The translations under genes were made by a program, and so were the position numbers. DNA of 64,000 bases from Deinococcus frigens DSM 12807 (GTDB lineage: Bacteria; Deinococcota; Deinococci; Deinococcales; Deinococcaceae): assembly GCF_000701425.1 (NCBI RefSeq), contig NZ_JNIW01000005.1:1-64000 (forward strand), written 5' to 3'. Shown here one piece after another: positions 1 to 9,816 of the stretch. Below the pieces are notes generated by a model. That model was given only the letters and a program-made list of their open reading frames with translations, did no database searches and was not told the origin of the DNA. Position 1 is the first letter of the stretch. Each line of letters starts with the position of its first letter.

Positions 1-2
1 CC

Positions 3-299
3 GAGGACGTCAAAATCCTGAAAGGGGTGGTGAGCAAAGAGCATATCCATATGCATCTGGAATATCCGCCCAAGGTGTCGGTGAGCGAGCTGGTCAAACA
101 GATGAAGGGGAGAACGTCACGAATGCTGCAACAGGAATTCCCGCATCTGAAGCAGCGATATTGGGGACGGCATTTCTGGGCGGTGGGCTATGGAGCGTGG
201 AGTACGGGGAATGTGACCGAGGAGATGGTGCAGAAATATCTGGAACATCACCAGCACGGGTCAAATCAGGACTCGGAGACATTTATCCTCGAAGAATGA
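3..299 (+). CDS. tnpA: IS200/IS605-family transposase TnpA, C-terminal part (5' end outside window)
   Basis: This is the C-terminal part of a single-strand Y1 (HUH) transposase. The frame is open from the window edge. The metal-binding HUH motif lies in EHIHMHLEYPP, and the catalytic tyrosine is in VTEEMVQKYLEHH near the C-terminus, preceded by the family segment YWGRHFWAVGYGAWS. These enzymes cut one DNA strand at hairpins at the element's ends and move it by peel-and-paste. The C-terminal residues present look intact. Two hairpins typical of the right end follow directly. No TnpB accessory gene is visible on this side. Whether the whole element is active cannot be judged because its left part lies outside the window. 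Confidence 0.9.
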   Translation, partial: EDVKILKGVVSKEHIHMHLEYPPKVSVSELVKQMKGRTSRMLQQEFPHLKQRYWGRHFWAVGYGAWSTGNVTEEMVQKYLEHHQHGSNQDSETFILEE

Positions 300-1590
300 C
301 AGCGACTTTAGTCGCTTCCCAAACCCCTGCACTGAAAGTGCAGGGTCGTTGAGTTTGTGAAATTAGCTTATCTAATTCAATCATGGTACGCTCTAATTCA
401 TTAACTTTTATAATATATTTACCAGACATAAGCGTAAGAGCTAATGGCCTAACGTAAACTATGATGCCTTCTATTGACTCATTATTAAGGCCGAGCGCTT
501 GCAGGCGAGACTGATTCATAATTTTATATATTTTTTGCTTATTTTTCGATAATTTCTGATCACTATATTGTTTTATTATACTTAGCAACAATGCATACGC
601 TCTAAAGAAATCACCCAAATTACGTGCCACCTCTTCATAGGACATAACTAGGGAATTTTCACCCGGCATAGCATTTATCATCACTTCAGCTCGAGTTGGG
701 TTTTCCGCTAACCAGTATTCTATAATTTGTTCGCCTACTAGATTAGACCGTCCCGTAAAACCTACTGTTCTAAGTAGTTTTCCCAAAGACTCGGGAGTAT
801 TCATTTCATCGATAGTCAGAATTTCAAATAAAAAATCCAGGTTCGAAATAACTGGAACTGCAAACTTATCTATTGCCCGATGGCGAACATGCTCTAAAAC
901 AAAGGAGGCTAGCTCATAAGAATTTGAAAATGGCCTTCTTTTCTGATTTAGTCTTTGATCTATTGTAAATTTCAAGTTATCTAGAGCCATTTCGCATGCA
1001 ATTACCATGCCATTAATCTGATCTAAAATTCTTGCTTCCTGCTCAGTTACTTTTGCGTCTTGAGGCTTGTAAATAATATCATGCTCCACTTCAGACCAAC
1101 CATGCATTAGGACAGAGGCTATTTGTATTTCGATTAACGTCTCGCAATATCGGGCAGCAGCACTACCGGTACTCTCAGGTAAGAGTTTTATTCTATAATG
1201 CTCCGCAACATAGCCTGGAAATCTACGGCTAGATTCGCTGCTACTTTGTTCAGAGGGAAAAGATTTTTTGTCAACAATCTGATAATCATTCTCTAAATAA
1301 GCGGTTACAAGATTTTCATCTTGAGGAAAATATATTGCTATTCTGATACCTGATAAATCAACTATATCAGAATAAACATCTTCCCTACTCTGATAATCTA
1401 ATCTTTGATCACGATTAACCAGTTTTTTGGTCAGGCTGTCTATCGACTTAGCCCTATAGGTTACGATGGCGCGGACTCCTATACCTTTTAAATCAGCCTC
1501 TATTCTTTCTGCACAGTATTTAGCAGCAGCGTAATAGTAATCGTATTCGCGCTTATAACTCAAAACGAATGCGTTGACTATTTCAATCAC
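283..1590 (-). CDS. RelA/SpoT-domain protein (putative alarmone synthetase), 3' end altered by IS
   Basis: A 435-codon gene with a GTG start; GGAG lies 10 nt upstream. The N-terminal ~175 residues carry RelA/SpoT synthetase signatures: YRAKSIDSLTKK (45-56), DLSGIRIAIYF (78-88), GYVAEHYR (126-133, in place of the usual GYxSLH) and IEIQIASVLMHGWSEVEHD (153-171). No HD hydrolase, TGS or ACT domain is apparent; the rest is a helical extension of unknown role. Codon use is strikingly A+T-rich against its neighbours, so it was probably acquired. The last ~24 codons run through the IS right-end hairpins and overlap tnpA by 17 nt, so the native C-terminus was probably replaced. It may make (p)ppGpp-type alarmones or be a toxic small alarmone synthetase; the product is inferred, not shown. 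Confidence 0.8.
   Translation of the reverse strand: MIEIVNAFVLSYKREYDYYYAAAKYCAERIEADLKGIGVRAIVTYRAKSIDSLTKKLVNRDQRLDYQSREDVYSDIVDLSGIRIAIYFPQDENLVTAYLENDYQIVDKKSFPSEQSSSESSRRFPGYVAEHYRIKLLPESTGSAAARYCETLIEIQIASVLMHGWSEVEHDIIYKPQDAKVTEQEARILDQINGMVIACEMALDNLKFTIDQRLNQKRRPFSNSYELASFVLEHVRHRAIDKFAVPVISNLDFLFEILTIDEMNTPESLGKLLRTVGFTGRSNLVGEQIIEYWLAENPTRAEVMINAMPGENSLVMSYEEVARNLGDFFRAYALLLSIIKQYSDQKLSKNKQKIYKIMNQSRLQALGLNNESIEGIIVYVRPLALTLMSGKYIIKVNELERTMIELDKLISQTQRPCTFSAGVWEATKVAVILRG
301..345. repeat. Two hairpins at the right end of the IS200/IS605 element
   Basis: Positions 301-316 form AGCGAC-TTTA-GTCGCT (6-bp stem). Positions 325-345 form CCCTGCACT-GAA-AGTGCAGGG (9-bp perfect stem, 3-nt loop). 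Subterminal hairpins directly after tnpA are the signature of IS200/IS605 right ends, where the transposase binds. The exact cleavage site is probably within about 10 nt after 345 but was not determined. Confidence 0.75.
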
Positions 1591-1644
1591 AGGATTTTAT
1601 CTCCAGTCTATTAGGCAGAGTAGCGAGTGGTTTGAATTTTAGGC

Positions 1645-2097
1645 TCACTCCAGTACATACCGCACCGCTTCTTCAAACCCAACCTTCCCAGCCTCGCCCC
1701 GTTTCAACACCTTGTTCAGCTTCCAGGGCATCCAGTCGGTCTGGCCCATCGTGCTTCTCAGGAAGCCCCGCACGCCGACTTCCACGTAGCGGGCGTCCTT
1801 GCCCAGCAGGGCGCTGAGGCCCGCGCGCACCGCCTCTGCGTCCCGCAGCGGCCCGGTCAGGCGGGCGGAGGGGATGTCAGGGGTAATTTGCGGCTCCTCG
1901 ATGGGTTCACCAGCCGGGCGGGTGGGCGCGGGGTGCGGGCGGTACAGCTCCACGCGGAAGCCGTCCAGCACCAGCAGCGCGGCCAGGGCCTGCGCCTCGG
2001 GCAGCGGATGGGCAAAAGTGACGTGGATATCCAGCTCGTGCCCGCGCGTGCCCTTGTCGGTCTTGACGGGTTGGCCGTGACTCTGGCTATCGGTCAT
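1645..2097 (-). CDS. Conserved hypothetical protein
   Basis: A 150-residue soluble protein of unknown function. It begins inside the stop of the upstream DinB-like gene (4-nt ATGA overlap at 2094-2097), so the two are very likely co-translated. The middle holds a Pro-rich stretch (YRPHPAPTRPAGEPIEEP), and the C-terminal part has a basic segment (WMPWKLNKVLKRGEAGK). No signal peptide, membrane segment or catalytic motif was recognised. Base composition is G+C-rich, so the boundary with the A+T-rich RelA/SpoT gene lies within the 54 nt between them. Confidence 0.75.
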   Translation of the reverse strand: MTDSQSHGQPVKTDKGTRGHELDIHVTFAHPLPEAQALAALLVLDGFRVELYRPHPAPTRPAGEPIEEPQITPDIPSARLTGPLRDAEAVRAGLSALLGKDARYVEVGVRGFLRSTMGQTDWMPWKLNKVLKRGEAGKVGFEEAVRYVLE

Positions 2098-2618
2098 GCC
2101 GCCGCGCTCTCCTCAAGCAGCTTGCGGTGGGCGCGCAGATGCACGGTGACCATCCGCAGCCAGTCCAGCGCGTCGATCTCGCCAAAAAACTGGTGCCAGA
2201 AGGTGCGCCCCGGCGTCGCCTCCACCTGGGCGGCCATCTCCTCTAAGTTCTGGCGGTGTTCGGCCCAGATGGTGTCCAGCGCCTCGAAGGGCATGCCCGC
2301 GTCACTGGGCAGCAGGGCCTCGGGCGACTGCCGCTTGCCGCCCACGATCTCGCCAGGAACCTGGGGCATGGGCCGCAGCTCCTTGTCGGATAGCAGCAGC
2401 CGCATGATCGGCACGATGCTGGTGTCGATCTTCAGGACGTGTTCGGCCTCCTGCGCGGGGGACCAGGCGCGGTTCGGCTGGGTGGTATTCCAGTCGCCCT
2501 GACGGCCCCGCAACTGCGCTTCAAAGCGGTCCAGCTCCACGCTCAGGCGCGTGCGGACTTCTTCTGGCGTCTGGCCGACGAACTTCAGGACGGCGGGATC
2601 GTTCATGGGTTGTGTCAT
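2094..2618 (-). CDS. DinB-like superfamily protein
   Basis: A 174-residue protein resembling the DinB/YfiT four-helix-bundle superfamily. The segment WSPAQEAEHVL (about 52-62) and the C-terminal HLRAHRKLL match the places where members carry metal-ligand histidines. Superfamily members include metal-dependent thiol-S-transferases and many uncharacterised proteins, so the substrate cannot be assigned. The ATG start has a TAGACT -10 box at 2625-2630 (minus strand), 6 nt upstream, with no Shine-Dalgarno sequence, which suggests a leaderless transcript. It is followed with a 4-nt overlap by the hypothetical gene ending at 1645. Confidence 0.75.
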   Translation of the reverse strand: MTQPMNDPAVLKFVGQTPEEVRTRLSVELDRFEAQLRGRQGDWNTTQPNRAWSPAQEAEHVLKIDTSIVPIMRLLLSDKELRPMPQVPGEIVGGKRQSPEALLPSDAGMPFEALDTIWAEHRQNLEEMAAQVEATPGRTFWHQFFGEIDALDWLRMVTVHLRAHRKLLEESAAA

Positions 2619-2723
2619 GCGGGCAGTCTAGCGGGTGGTCATTGCCTGATGGCCCTCCTCCCAACCGCCTGACCAGGCGACAAGACCTTGAACCCCCTGA
2701 CGCTTTGATACTCAGAGCGCACT

Positions 2724-4688
2724 TCACCGCCCCAGCCCCTCCCCGAGGTCCACCGTCGCCGCCCACTCCGGGTGATCGACCAGCGGGTTGCGGTTGCCCT
2801 GACGGACGAAGATCAGGGCGTTGCGGTGCCGTTCCCAGTCGCCGGGCGGGCTGGCGCTGTGCCACGCCAGCAGCGTGTCCAGGTGCCGGGCGCTGTACTG
2901 GCGCACCACGCCGGGGTAGCGCAGCAGGAAGTAGAGGGTGGCCCGCGCCGCTGCGCCCTTGCCGTGGGCGGGTTCAAATTCGCCGGGATCGCGGCGGCCA
3001 CAGCCGCTCCGCAACGCCTCGCCGTAATCGGGGAAGTCGGAATACGGCGTGTTGCCCCGGAAGGAGTTGCAATCGGGTTCGCAGGCAAACAGATGGTGCA
3101 GGTCCCCGCGCATCGGCTCGCGCTTGCTAAACCAGCTCTGCGGGACGACGTGCTCGCAGTTGTAGGGAAAGGCGTCTTCCAGCGTGTCCAGATTCAGCCC
3201 CTCGCGGGCGGCCAGTTCGCTGCGGCGGCTCTGCGCGGCCAGATCGGCGGCGATCAATTCTTCGGGCGTGTGTTCGCGGGCGCTGTACAGGCTGCGGAGT
3301 TTGCCGTCGGGCCACAGATCGACGGCTGGATACAGTTCGGTGGCGGGCGAGTAGCGCGGCGTTTGCACGTGCGTGCGCGTGACCAGTTGCGACAGGGCCA
3401 GAAAGCGGTCCTGGGGCGTGCCAGCAGTGTCCAGACCCGCGTAATAGGCTGCCGCGTCCGCCTCATCCTGGGGGTTGAGGTAGCCGCCCGGCTGCTCCGG
3501 TATGGGCTGTGGCGCGGGTTCAGCAGGTTCTGCCTCTCCCCCCTTGACCCTGATACGTAGCGTGACTGGCCAGCTTGCCACGCCATCTGGCCCCGCCGTG
3601 ACCTGACCCAGATCCAGGGTGCTGACCGCTTCCAACACGCTCCCGCCAGGAACAACGGGCGCGGAACCAATCACGGGCGGACGGTTGGCGCTCAGCACCT
3701 CGGCCACCAGCCCGTTGCCCGCTGCATCGGCGCGGCTTCGCAGATCGCTCAGGATGCGGCTGACACGCACGCCCTCGTTGGCGATCCAGTCGATGGCGCT
3801 GTCGGGGTCGCCGGGCTGGAGGGGCTGGCCGTCGCGCCGGAGGGTGCGGCCCTGGTCATCGGTACGCGGGACGCCGCTGTGGTGCAGGGCCACCACCTCC
3901 CAGGCGTCGTTGAAGACCGGGCTGCCGCTGCTGCCGGGGGCGGTGTCGGTCTCATAGTGCAGGTAGTCGGGCAGCAGGTCCACCAGGCGGTTCTCGCGCA
4001 GGGCAACCTGCTTGGTCTCACCGCCGGGGTGCTGCACGATGCTCAGGGCCTCGCCCAGCACAGTCTTGTCGGCACTCGCGATCAGCGGCAGCCAGCCGAA
4101 GCGGGCCGTGTCGCCCCGCACCGCCACCAGCGAGTAATCCAGCGCCTCAGAGGTGAGAAACAGGGTGTCCGGGTCCAGCGCCAGTGTGACGGGCGTGGCA
4201 AGCGCGCCTTCGGGCAGCAACTCGTAATTGAACTCGATCACGGCCACCCGGGCGGCCTTGGCGTCCTCCAGCACATGATGGTTGGTCAGGATGGCGTGCG
4301 GACTGCACAGCCAGCCGGTGCCGAAGCCCACGGTGCGGCCCCGGGCGTCTTTCAGGACCACCCGGCCCACCGCCCGCGAGGCGCTGCGGGCCAGGTCCAG
4401 GTACGCCACGCCCACCAGATCGTTTGCGCCCAGAATGCGTTCGGCCTGGATGCGGGTCTTGCTGGGCCAGCGTTCGGCCACCGCCGCCACCTTCTCCCGC
4501 CCCTCGGCCAGCGCGCAGGCGTCGGCATACGGCACGCCCAGCCGGGTCAGGCGGGCCTCCAGGCGCTCGTGCGTGTTGGCCGCCAGCGGGCCGTCCACGT
4601 TCAGCCGCTCCAGCGTGCGCGAACGCTCGGCGTCGCGGCTGACATAGCGGGCATGCGTTTGTCGGAGCACCTCGGGCGGAATGTCCAT
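2724..4688 (-). CDS. Trypsin-like serine protease fused to an endonuclease I domain
   Basis: A 654-residue two-enzyme fusion. Residues ~85-320 are an S1/HtrA-like protease with a complete triad: His138 (LTNHHVL), Asp184 (EALDYSLV) and Ser254 (PGSSGSPVF). Residues ~400-654 match the endonuclease I family: EHVVPQSWF (512-520), GDLHHLF (528-534) and GNRNPLVDHPEW (631-642). A Pro/Glu-rich linker (385-400) joins them. There is no signal peptide; the N-terminal ~80 residues are charged and helical, so the enzyme probably acts in the cytoplasm or needs another export route. Start: ATG with TACGCT at 4695-4700 (minus), 6 nt upstream, a leaderless layout. The biological role is unknown; the architecture suggests a protease-regulated nuclease effector, which is inference. 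Confidence 0.88.
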   Translation of the reverse strand: MDIPPEVLRQTHARYVSRDAERSRTLERLNVDGPLAANTHERLEARLTRLGVPYADACALAEGREKVAAVAERWPSKTRIQAERILGANDLVGVAYLDLARSASRAVGRVVLKDARGRTVGFGTGWLCSPHAILTNHHVLEDAKAARVAVIEFNYELLPEGALATPVTLALDPDTLFLTSEALDYSLVAVRGDTARFGWLPLIASADKTVLGEALSIVQHPGGETKQVALRENRLVDLLPDYLHYETDTAPGSSGSPVFNDAWEVVALHHSGVPRTDDQGRTLRRDGQPLQPGDPDSAIDWIANEGVRVSRILSDLRSRADAAGNGLVAEVLSANRPPVIGSAPVVPGGSVLEAVSTLDLGQVTAGPDGVASWPVTLRIRVKGGEAEPAEPAPQPIPEQPGGYLNPQDEADAAAYYAGLDTAGTPQDRFLALSQLVTRTHVQTPRYSPATELYPAVDLWPDGKLRSLYSAREHTPEELIAADLAAQSRRSELAAREGLNLDTLEDAFPYNCEHVVPQSWFSKREPMRGDLHHLFACEPDCNSFRGNTPYSDFPDYGEALRSGCGRRDPGEFEPAHGKGAAARATLYFLLRYPGVVRQYSARHLDTLLAWHSASPPGDWERHRNALIFVRQGNRNPLVDHPEWAATVDLGEGLGR

Positions 4689-4801
4689 ACGGGTAGCGTA
4701 CCGGACGGGGGCGAGGCGGACACGCCACCTTCACCGCGCATTCACCCAGGGCCAGGCATTGAACCCTCACCACCTGCGCTCCGTATTCCAAACGAGAGCT
4801 G

Positions 4802-4819
4802 CGACACAAAAACGTGTCG
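4802..4819. promoter_or_regulatory. Inverted repeat upstream of the Met-rich protein gene
   Basis: CGACAC (4802-4807) and GTGTCG (4814-4819) form an inverted repeat with a 6-nt A-rich spacer, 22 nt before the start codon of the next gene and just ahead of its ribosome binding site AAGGAG. It could be an operator or a 5'-UTR hairpin; nothing else identifies it. Confidence 0.4.
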
Positions 4820-4841
4820 TTCCCACCTCAAGGAGACCTCC

Positions 4842-5309
4842 ATGAAGATCCACAACGCGCTGGCCCTGACCCTGCTGACCACCCTGACCCTGGCATCCGC
4901 CCAGACCATGGACAACATGAACAAAGACAGCATGTCAAAGGGCGGCATGTCGATGTCCATGTCCGGGGTGCCAATGCTGCGCTTCACCGAGGAAAAGGGC
5001 ATGAACATGATGATGGGTCATGGCAATGATCTGATGATCATGGCCGCCCCTGGCATGGGCCGGTACACCTACGACATGATGAAGGGCAACAGCGCCACGC
5101 TGACCTATGCCAGCAAAAACGCCAAGGCGCTGTTCAACTTCTATTCCAGGGCCATCAAGTCCGAGGGCTGGAAGGAAGACATGAGCATGGCGATGGGCAT
5201 GATGAAGGACGGCAGCTACAGCGAGGCGTACACGATGGGCAAGTACAAACTGGACCTGATGACGGTGACCAGGGGCAACATGACCGTGGTGACCTTCAAG
5301 ACCCACTAG
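4842..5309 (+). CDS. Methionine-rich secreted protein
   Basis: A 155-residue protein with a clear signal peptide (hydrophobic 5-20, cleavage likely after LASA-Q). The ATG at 4842 follows AAGGAGACCTCC. The mature chain is extraordinarily rich in methionine: about 25 Met in total, in clusters such as MSMSMSGVPM, GMNMMMGHG and MSMAMGMM. No known domain was recognised. Met clusters can bind copper or act as sacrificial oxidant scavengers at the cell surface; either would suit a stress-resistant bacterium but both are inference. The gene stands alone, with a short inverted repeat in its leader. Confidence 0.8.
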   Translation: MKIHNALALTLLTTLTLASAQTMDNMNKDSMSKGGMSMSMSGVPMLRFTEEKGMNMMMGHGNDLMIMAAPGMGRYTYDMMKGNSATLTYASKNAKALFNFYSRAIKSEGWKEDMSMAMGMMKDGSYSEAYTMGKYKLDLMTVTRGNMTVVTFKTH

Positions 5310-5361
5310 ATGTGACGTGGCGGAGATGAAGCCGGAAGCTGCGTGGTCAGTTTCTGGCTTT

Positions 5362-6126
5362 TTACTTTTCTGTGGCCAGCCATTCAGCGAATGTCCGTTT
5401 CCCGCGCGCCGCACCAGGATCGGTCAGCACGCCCCGGTGGAGCGCGCGCAGCATCGGCACGGGCAGCTTGAGCGAGACGACGCGTTTGTGCTGGCCCGCC
5501 GCAGCCAGCGTTTGTCCGGCCAGTTCGGCGATGCTCAGGACCTGCGGCCCGGCGAACGATTCAGTGTCGTGCTGGCCCCGCAGGACGTGTTCTGCCAGCG
5601 CGGCGGCCACCTCGTCCACGTCCACGGGTTGCAAAAGACCCTGTGGAACGGGAAGCAGCGGCAGGCGTCCCAGGTCGGAGAGCAGCGAATGCACGAACGG
5701 ATGGAACTGCGTGGCCCGGAAGACAGAGGCGGGCAGTCCACTGCGGCGCAGCAGCTCCTCGGCCCGTGCCTTGGCAGCGTAGTACGCGAGGCCAGGCATC
5801 CGTTCCACGCCCACGATGCCGACCTGCGTGAAATGCCGGATGCCCGCCGCCAGACTGAAGCTGTGGAGCCGCGCCACCCCGGCCAGATCGCGCCCCGGCT
5901 GCTGCGGATCATGGGCGGTGTGCAGCACGGCGTCCACATCCTCGAAAGCTTGAGCCAGTCCTGCGCCGCGAACGTAATCGCCCTCGGCCCACTCGTAATG
6001 CGGGTCCGGCTGGGCTGGAAGGCTGCGGGTCAGCACCCGGACGGTGACGCCAGCCTGCGCCAGCTCCCGCGTTACCCGGCGGCCCAGCGTACCGGTGCCG
6101 CCTGTCACCAGAATTCGCCGCGCCAT
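5362..6126 (-). CDS. NAD(P)-binding protein (NmrA/atypical SDR type)
   Basis: A 254-residue Rossmann protein. The N-terminal glycine motif VTGGTGTLGRRV (7-18) binds NAD(P). YYAAK (115-119) sits where short-chain dehydrogenases have their active-site Tyr/Lys. The rest resembles NmrA-like or UDP-glucose-epimerase-like atypical SDRs; the substrate is unknown. The ATG at 6126 gives the Rossmann fold a normal N-terminus; the frame stays open further upstream but lies inside serS. It starts 5 nt after the serS stop and is probably the last gene of a gatC-serS operon. Confidence 0.82.
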   Translation of the reverse strand: MARRILVTGGTGTLGRRVTRELAQAGVTVRVLTRSLPAQPDPHYEWAEGDYVRGAGLAQAFEDVDAVLHTAHDPQQPGRDLAGVARLHSFSLAAGIRHFTQVGIVGVERMPGLAYYAAKARAEELLRRSGLPASVFRATQFHPFVHSLLSDLGRLPLLPVPQGLLQPVDVDEVAAALAEHVLRGQHDTESFAGPQVLSIAELAGQTLAAAGQHKRVVSLKLPVPMLRALHRGVLTDPGAARGKRTFAEWLATEK

Positions 6127-6131
6127 ACTAC

Positions 6132-7409
<1,278 letters not shown>

Positions 7410-7700
7410 TCAGTCGGCCTCGACGGTGCGCGGCACGCGGAGAAAGCCGCCCTGGGTCTCCGGGGCCAGCGCCTCGATGACCGATGGGGGGAACGCCTCG
7501 CCGGGCACGTCCTCCCGCAGCACGTTCACCAGATTCACCGGGCGCTGCATTTCTTCCACGCCGCTCGTGTCTACCTCCCGAAGTTGCTCGAAGTAGCCCA
7601 GCACCCGGCTGAGGTCCTGGGTCATGGCTGCCCGTTCGTCGGGGGTCAGTTCCAGCCGCGCGAGGCTGGCAAGGTGGTCCATCTGGGCCGCGTCAATCAT
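7410..7700 (-). CDS. gatC: Asp-tRNA(Asn)/Glu-tRNA(Gln) amidotransferase subunit C
   Basis: A 96-residue small subunit of the GatCAB amidotransferase, which converts misacylated Asp-tRNA(Asn) or Glu-tRNA(Gln) to the amide. Family hallmarks: [14 protein letters not shown] near the N-terminus, then [18 protein letters not shown]. GatA and GatB are not in the window, as is common in Deinococcus-Thermus. The ATG at 7700 was chosen because it gives the standard GatC N-terminus and because TATACT (7708-7713, minus) lies 7 nt upstream, a good -10 box for a leaderless transcript. It is followed without gap by serS. Confidence 0.93.
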   Translation of the reverse strand: MIDAAQMDHLASLARLELTPDERAAMTQDLSRVLGYFEQLREVDTSGVEEMQRPVNLVNVLREDVPGEAFPPSVIEALAPETQGGFLRVPRTVEAD

Positions 7701-8278
7701 GGGGCGCAGTATAGATTCCCCGCTTCCTGTTTGGCTCCTGCATGCTGGCGGACGGGCCGCCAGGCCAGTTGGCCTGCACCACCCCTGCAATCAAGTCGCC
7801 CCGCCGCCAGCGCCGCCCCGCCCATCAGCAGCAACATCAGCGGGGCCAGCCACAGCACACTGAACACGGTGCAGATGATCAACCTCGCCAGCTCACACGC
7901 GCAGGGGGAGCGACGCCGACAATCTTGCCTTCTGCTGAGAACATTCAGAGGGCAGCGGTGATGAGATTACCGACGGCCAATCGGACCGCGCAGGCCGTGA
8001 AGTCACCGAAGCAGCGCATTTGCCGCGCCCGCCCACCAGACTGACCAGGCTGCCGAAGACCGGGATATTCGCGTGCTGGACGTCTTCTGAACAAGCAGCA
8101 TGCCGCGCCTGAAAGCCTGGATGCTTGCGGCCATAGCCCTGGAATTGAGAAAATTCACATTGACACCCCGGCATAGGCGGTGTAGCCTTTCACCATCACA
8201 ACTACGTCATCGTGGAACCGCTTCCGAAGTCGGAAGGCGCAGTCGGGGTCCGCCCGGTCTGTCCACACAGGAGAAGAT
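7701..8278. other. Intergenic region (578 nt) between gatC and the sugar importer
   Basis: It holds the gatC -10 box (7708-7713, minus) and the promoter of the downstream importer. A 61-codon minus-strand frame from a TTG at 7882 to 7697 encodes one hydrophobic segment, but it lacks a ribosome binding site and runs into the gatC start, so it was not called as a gene. The rest (about 7890-8150) shows no convincing gene, RNA or repeat. Confidence 0.5.
8160..8188 (+). promoter_or_regulatory. Promoter of the sugar-binding protein gene
   Basis: A perfect TTGACA -35 (8160-8165), a 17-nt spacer and a weak -10 TAGCCT (8183-8188) immediately preceded by TG. Transcription would start about 85 nt before the ATG at 8279. 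The -35 is strong but the -10 matches poorly, so the call is moderate. Confidence 0.45.
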
Positions 8279-9538
8279 ATGAAGAAAGCTATTGCACTTG
8301 TCAGCCTGACCGCCGCCATCGCCGCCTCCACTCAGGCCGGGGCCGTTCAGGTGACGCTGGCCTGCGGCACGGTGGGCCAGGAACTTCAGATGTGCAAGGA
8401 CGGCACGGCGCGCTGGGCCAAGAAGACCGGCAACACCGTCAAAATCTTTGAAAGCCCCAACCTGACCAACGACCGCCTGGGCCTGTACCAGCAGCAACTA
8501 GCCGCCAAGAGCGACGCCATCGACGTGTATCAGCTCGACGTGATCTGGCCCGGCCTGCTGGCCCAGCACTTCGTGGACCTGAAGGGCAAGATTCCTGCGG
8601 CTGAAGTCAATGAACACTTCAAGGGCATCGTCGCCGCCAACACGGTGGACGGCAAACTGGTTTCCCTGCCGTGGTTCACCGACGCCGGACTGCTGTACTA
8701 CCGCACGGACCTGATGAAGAAGTACGGCTACAGCGCCGCCCCCAAGACCTGGGCCGAGATGGCCACCATGGCCAAGAAGATCCAGGACGGCGAGAAGAAG
8801 GCCAACAGCACCTTCACCGGTTTTGTTTTCCAGGGCAAGAATTACGAGGGCCTGACCTGCGACGCACTGGAATGGCTGGTGTCCTTTGGCGGCGGCACCA
8901 TCGTGGACGACAGCGGCAAGATCACCGTCAACAACGCCAACGCCGCCAAGGCGATGGACACCGCCGCGAGCTGGGTCAAGACCATCAGCCCCGCAGGCGT
9001 GACCACCTACGGCGAGGAAGAGGCGCGCGGCATCTTCCAGTCGGGCAACGCGGCGTTCATGCGCAACTGGCCCTACGCCTGGGCACTGGGTCAGAGCGAC
9101 GACAGCAAGGTCAAGGGCAAGATCGGCGTGGCCCCGCTGCCCAGCGGCGGCAACGGTAACGCGGCAACCCTGGGTGGCTGGAACCTGGGCGTCAGCACGT
9201 ACTCCAAGAACCAGGCCGCCGCCATTGACCTGGTGCGCTACCTGACCGGCGCGGAAGAGCAGAAGATTCGCGCGGTGGAAGCGGCCTACAACCCCACCCG
9301 CCCCGCGCTGTACAAGGATCAGGCCGTCCTGAAGGCCAACCCCTTCTTCGGCAGCCTGCTCGACGTGTTCACCAGTGCGGTGGCCCGGCCCTCCGGCCCC
9401 ACCAAGTTGAAGTACAACCAGGTGTCCACGGCGTTTGCTGGCGCAGTCAGCGACGTGATGGCAGGCAAGACTAAGGGCGCTGCCGCCGTCAAGAAGCTGG
9501 AAGCGGACCTGGCGCGCATCAAGGGACGCGGCTGGTAA
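8279..9538 (+). CDS. Sugar ABC transporter substrate-binding protein (maltose/trehalose type)
   Basis: A 419-residue periplasmic or cell-surface binding protein of the extracellular solute-binding family 1 (MalE-like), the receptor of the importer encoded downstream. Residues 1-22 form a Sec signal peptide ([11 protein letters not shown]). The body shows family segments such as [18 protein letters not shown] and [16 protein letters not shown]. The ATG at 8279 follows AGGAGA. The resemblance is to trehalose/maltose-binding proteins of Thermus and Deinococcus, so an alpha-glucoside ligand is likely but not proven. It is separated from the permeases by a strong terminator, which would make more binding protein than permease. 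No ATPase gene (MalK/MsmK type) lies nearby; one encoded elsewhere is presumably shared. Confidence 0.92.
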   Translation: MKKAIALVSLTAAIAASTQAGAVQVTLACGTVGQELQMCKDGTARWAKKTGNTVKIFESPNLTNDRLGLYQQQLAAKSDAIDVYQLDVIWPGLLAQHFVDLKGKIPAAEVNEHFKGIVAANTVDGKLVSLPWFTDAGLLYYRTDLMKKYGYSAAPKTWAEMATMAKKIQDGEKKANSTFTGFVFQGKNYEGLTCDALEWLVSFGGGTIVDDSGKITVNNANAAKAMDTAASWVKTISPAGVTTYGEEEARGIFQSGNAAFMRNWPYAWALGQSDDSKVKGKIGVAPLPSGGNGNAATLGGWNLGVSTYSKNQAAAIDLVRYLTGAEEQKIRAVEAAYNPTRPALYKDQAVLKANPFFGSLLDVFTSAVARPSGPTKLKYNQVSTAFAGAVSDVMAGKTKGAAAVKKLEADLARIKGRGW

Positions 9539-9574
9539 GCGCGGCCCACCCACCCCTCACCATTCGGTGAACTG

Positions 9575-9612
9575 GGGGGACGCCTGCAAGACGGGGCGTC
9601 CCCCTCTTCATT
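9575..9612 (+). terminator. Intrinsic terminator between binding protein and permeases
   Basis: GGGGGACGCC (9575-9584) and GGCGTCCCCC (9595-9604) form a perfect 10-bp stem with a 10-nt loop, followed by TCTTCATT. It can partly stop transcription after the binding-protein gene. Confidence 0.75.
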
Positions 9613-9816
9613 CCAGAAATCAGGGTTTCAGCAAAATCAGACCGGACCCACCCCCAAACAAAGACATCCATTAACCTTTAAGCTAGAAGCCCCACATCAG
9701 ATCACTCCAGCCGCCGCCCACCGTCGAGCATTCTTATCAGGCACTGTTTCGGGCACCACCGGGCAGCGAACAACCCGTGGGACAAACACATTTCAGGGAC
9801 CAGGAGGCCACACACC

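Noticed and set aside
3879..4841. Extended N-terminus of the Met-rich protein (frame open for 476 codons)
   Set aside because: The upstream part is antisense to the protease-nuclease gene; the ATG at 4842 has a good ribosome binding site and starts a signal peptide.
7697..7882. 61-codon minus-strand frame with one hydrophobic segment
   Set aside because: TTG start without a ribosome binding site, runs into gatC, and has an unlikely C-terminal composition.
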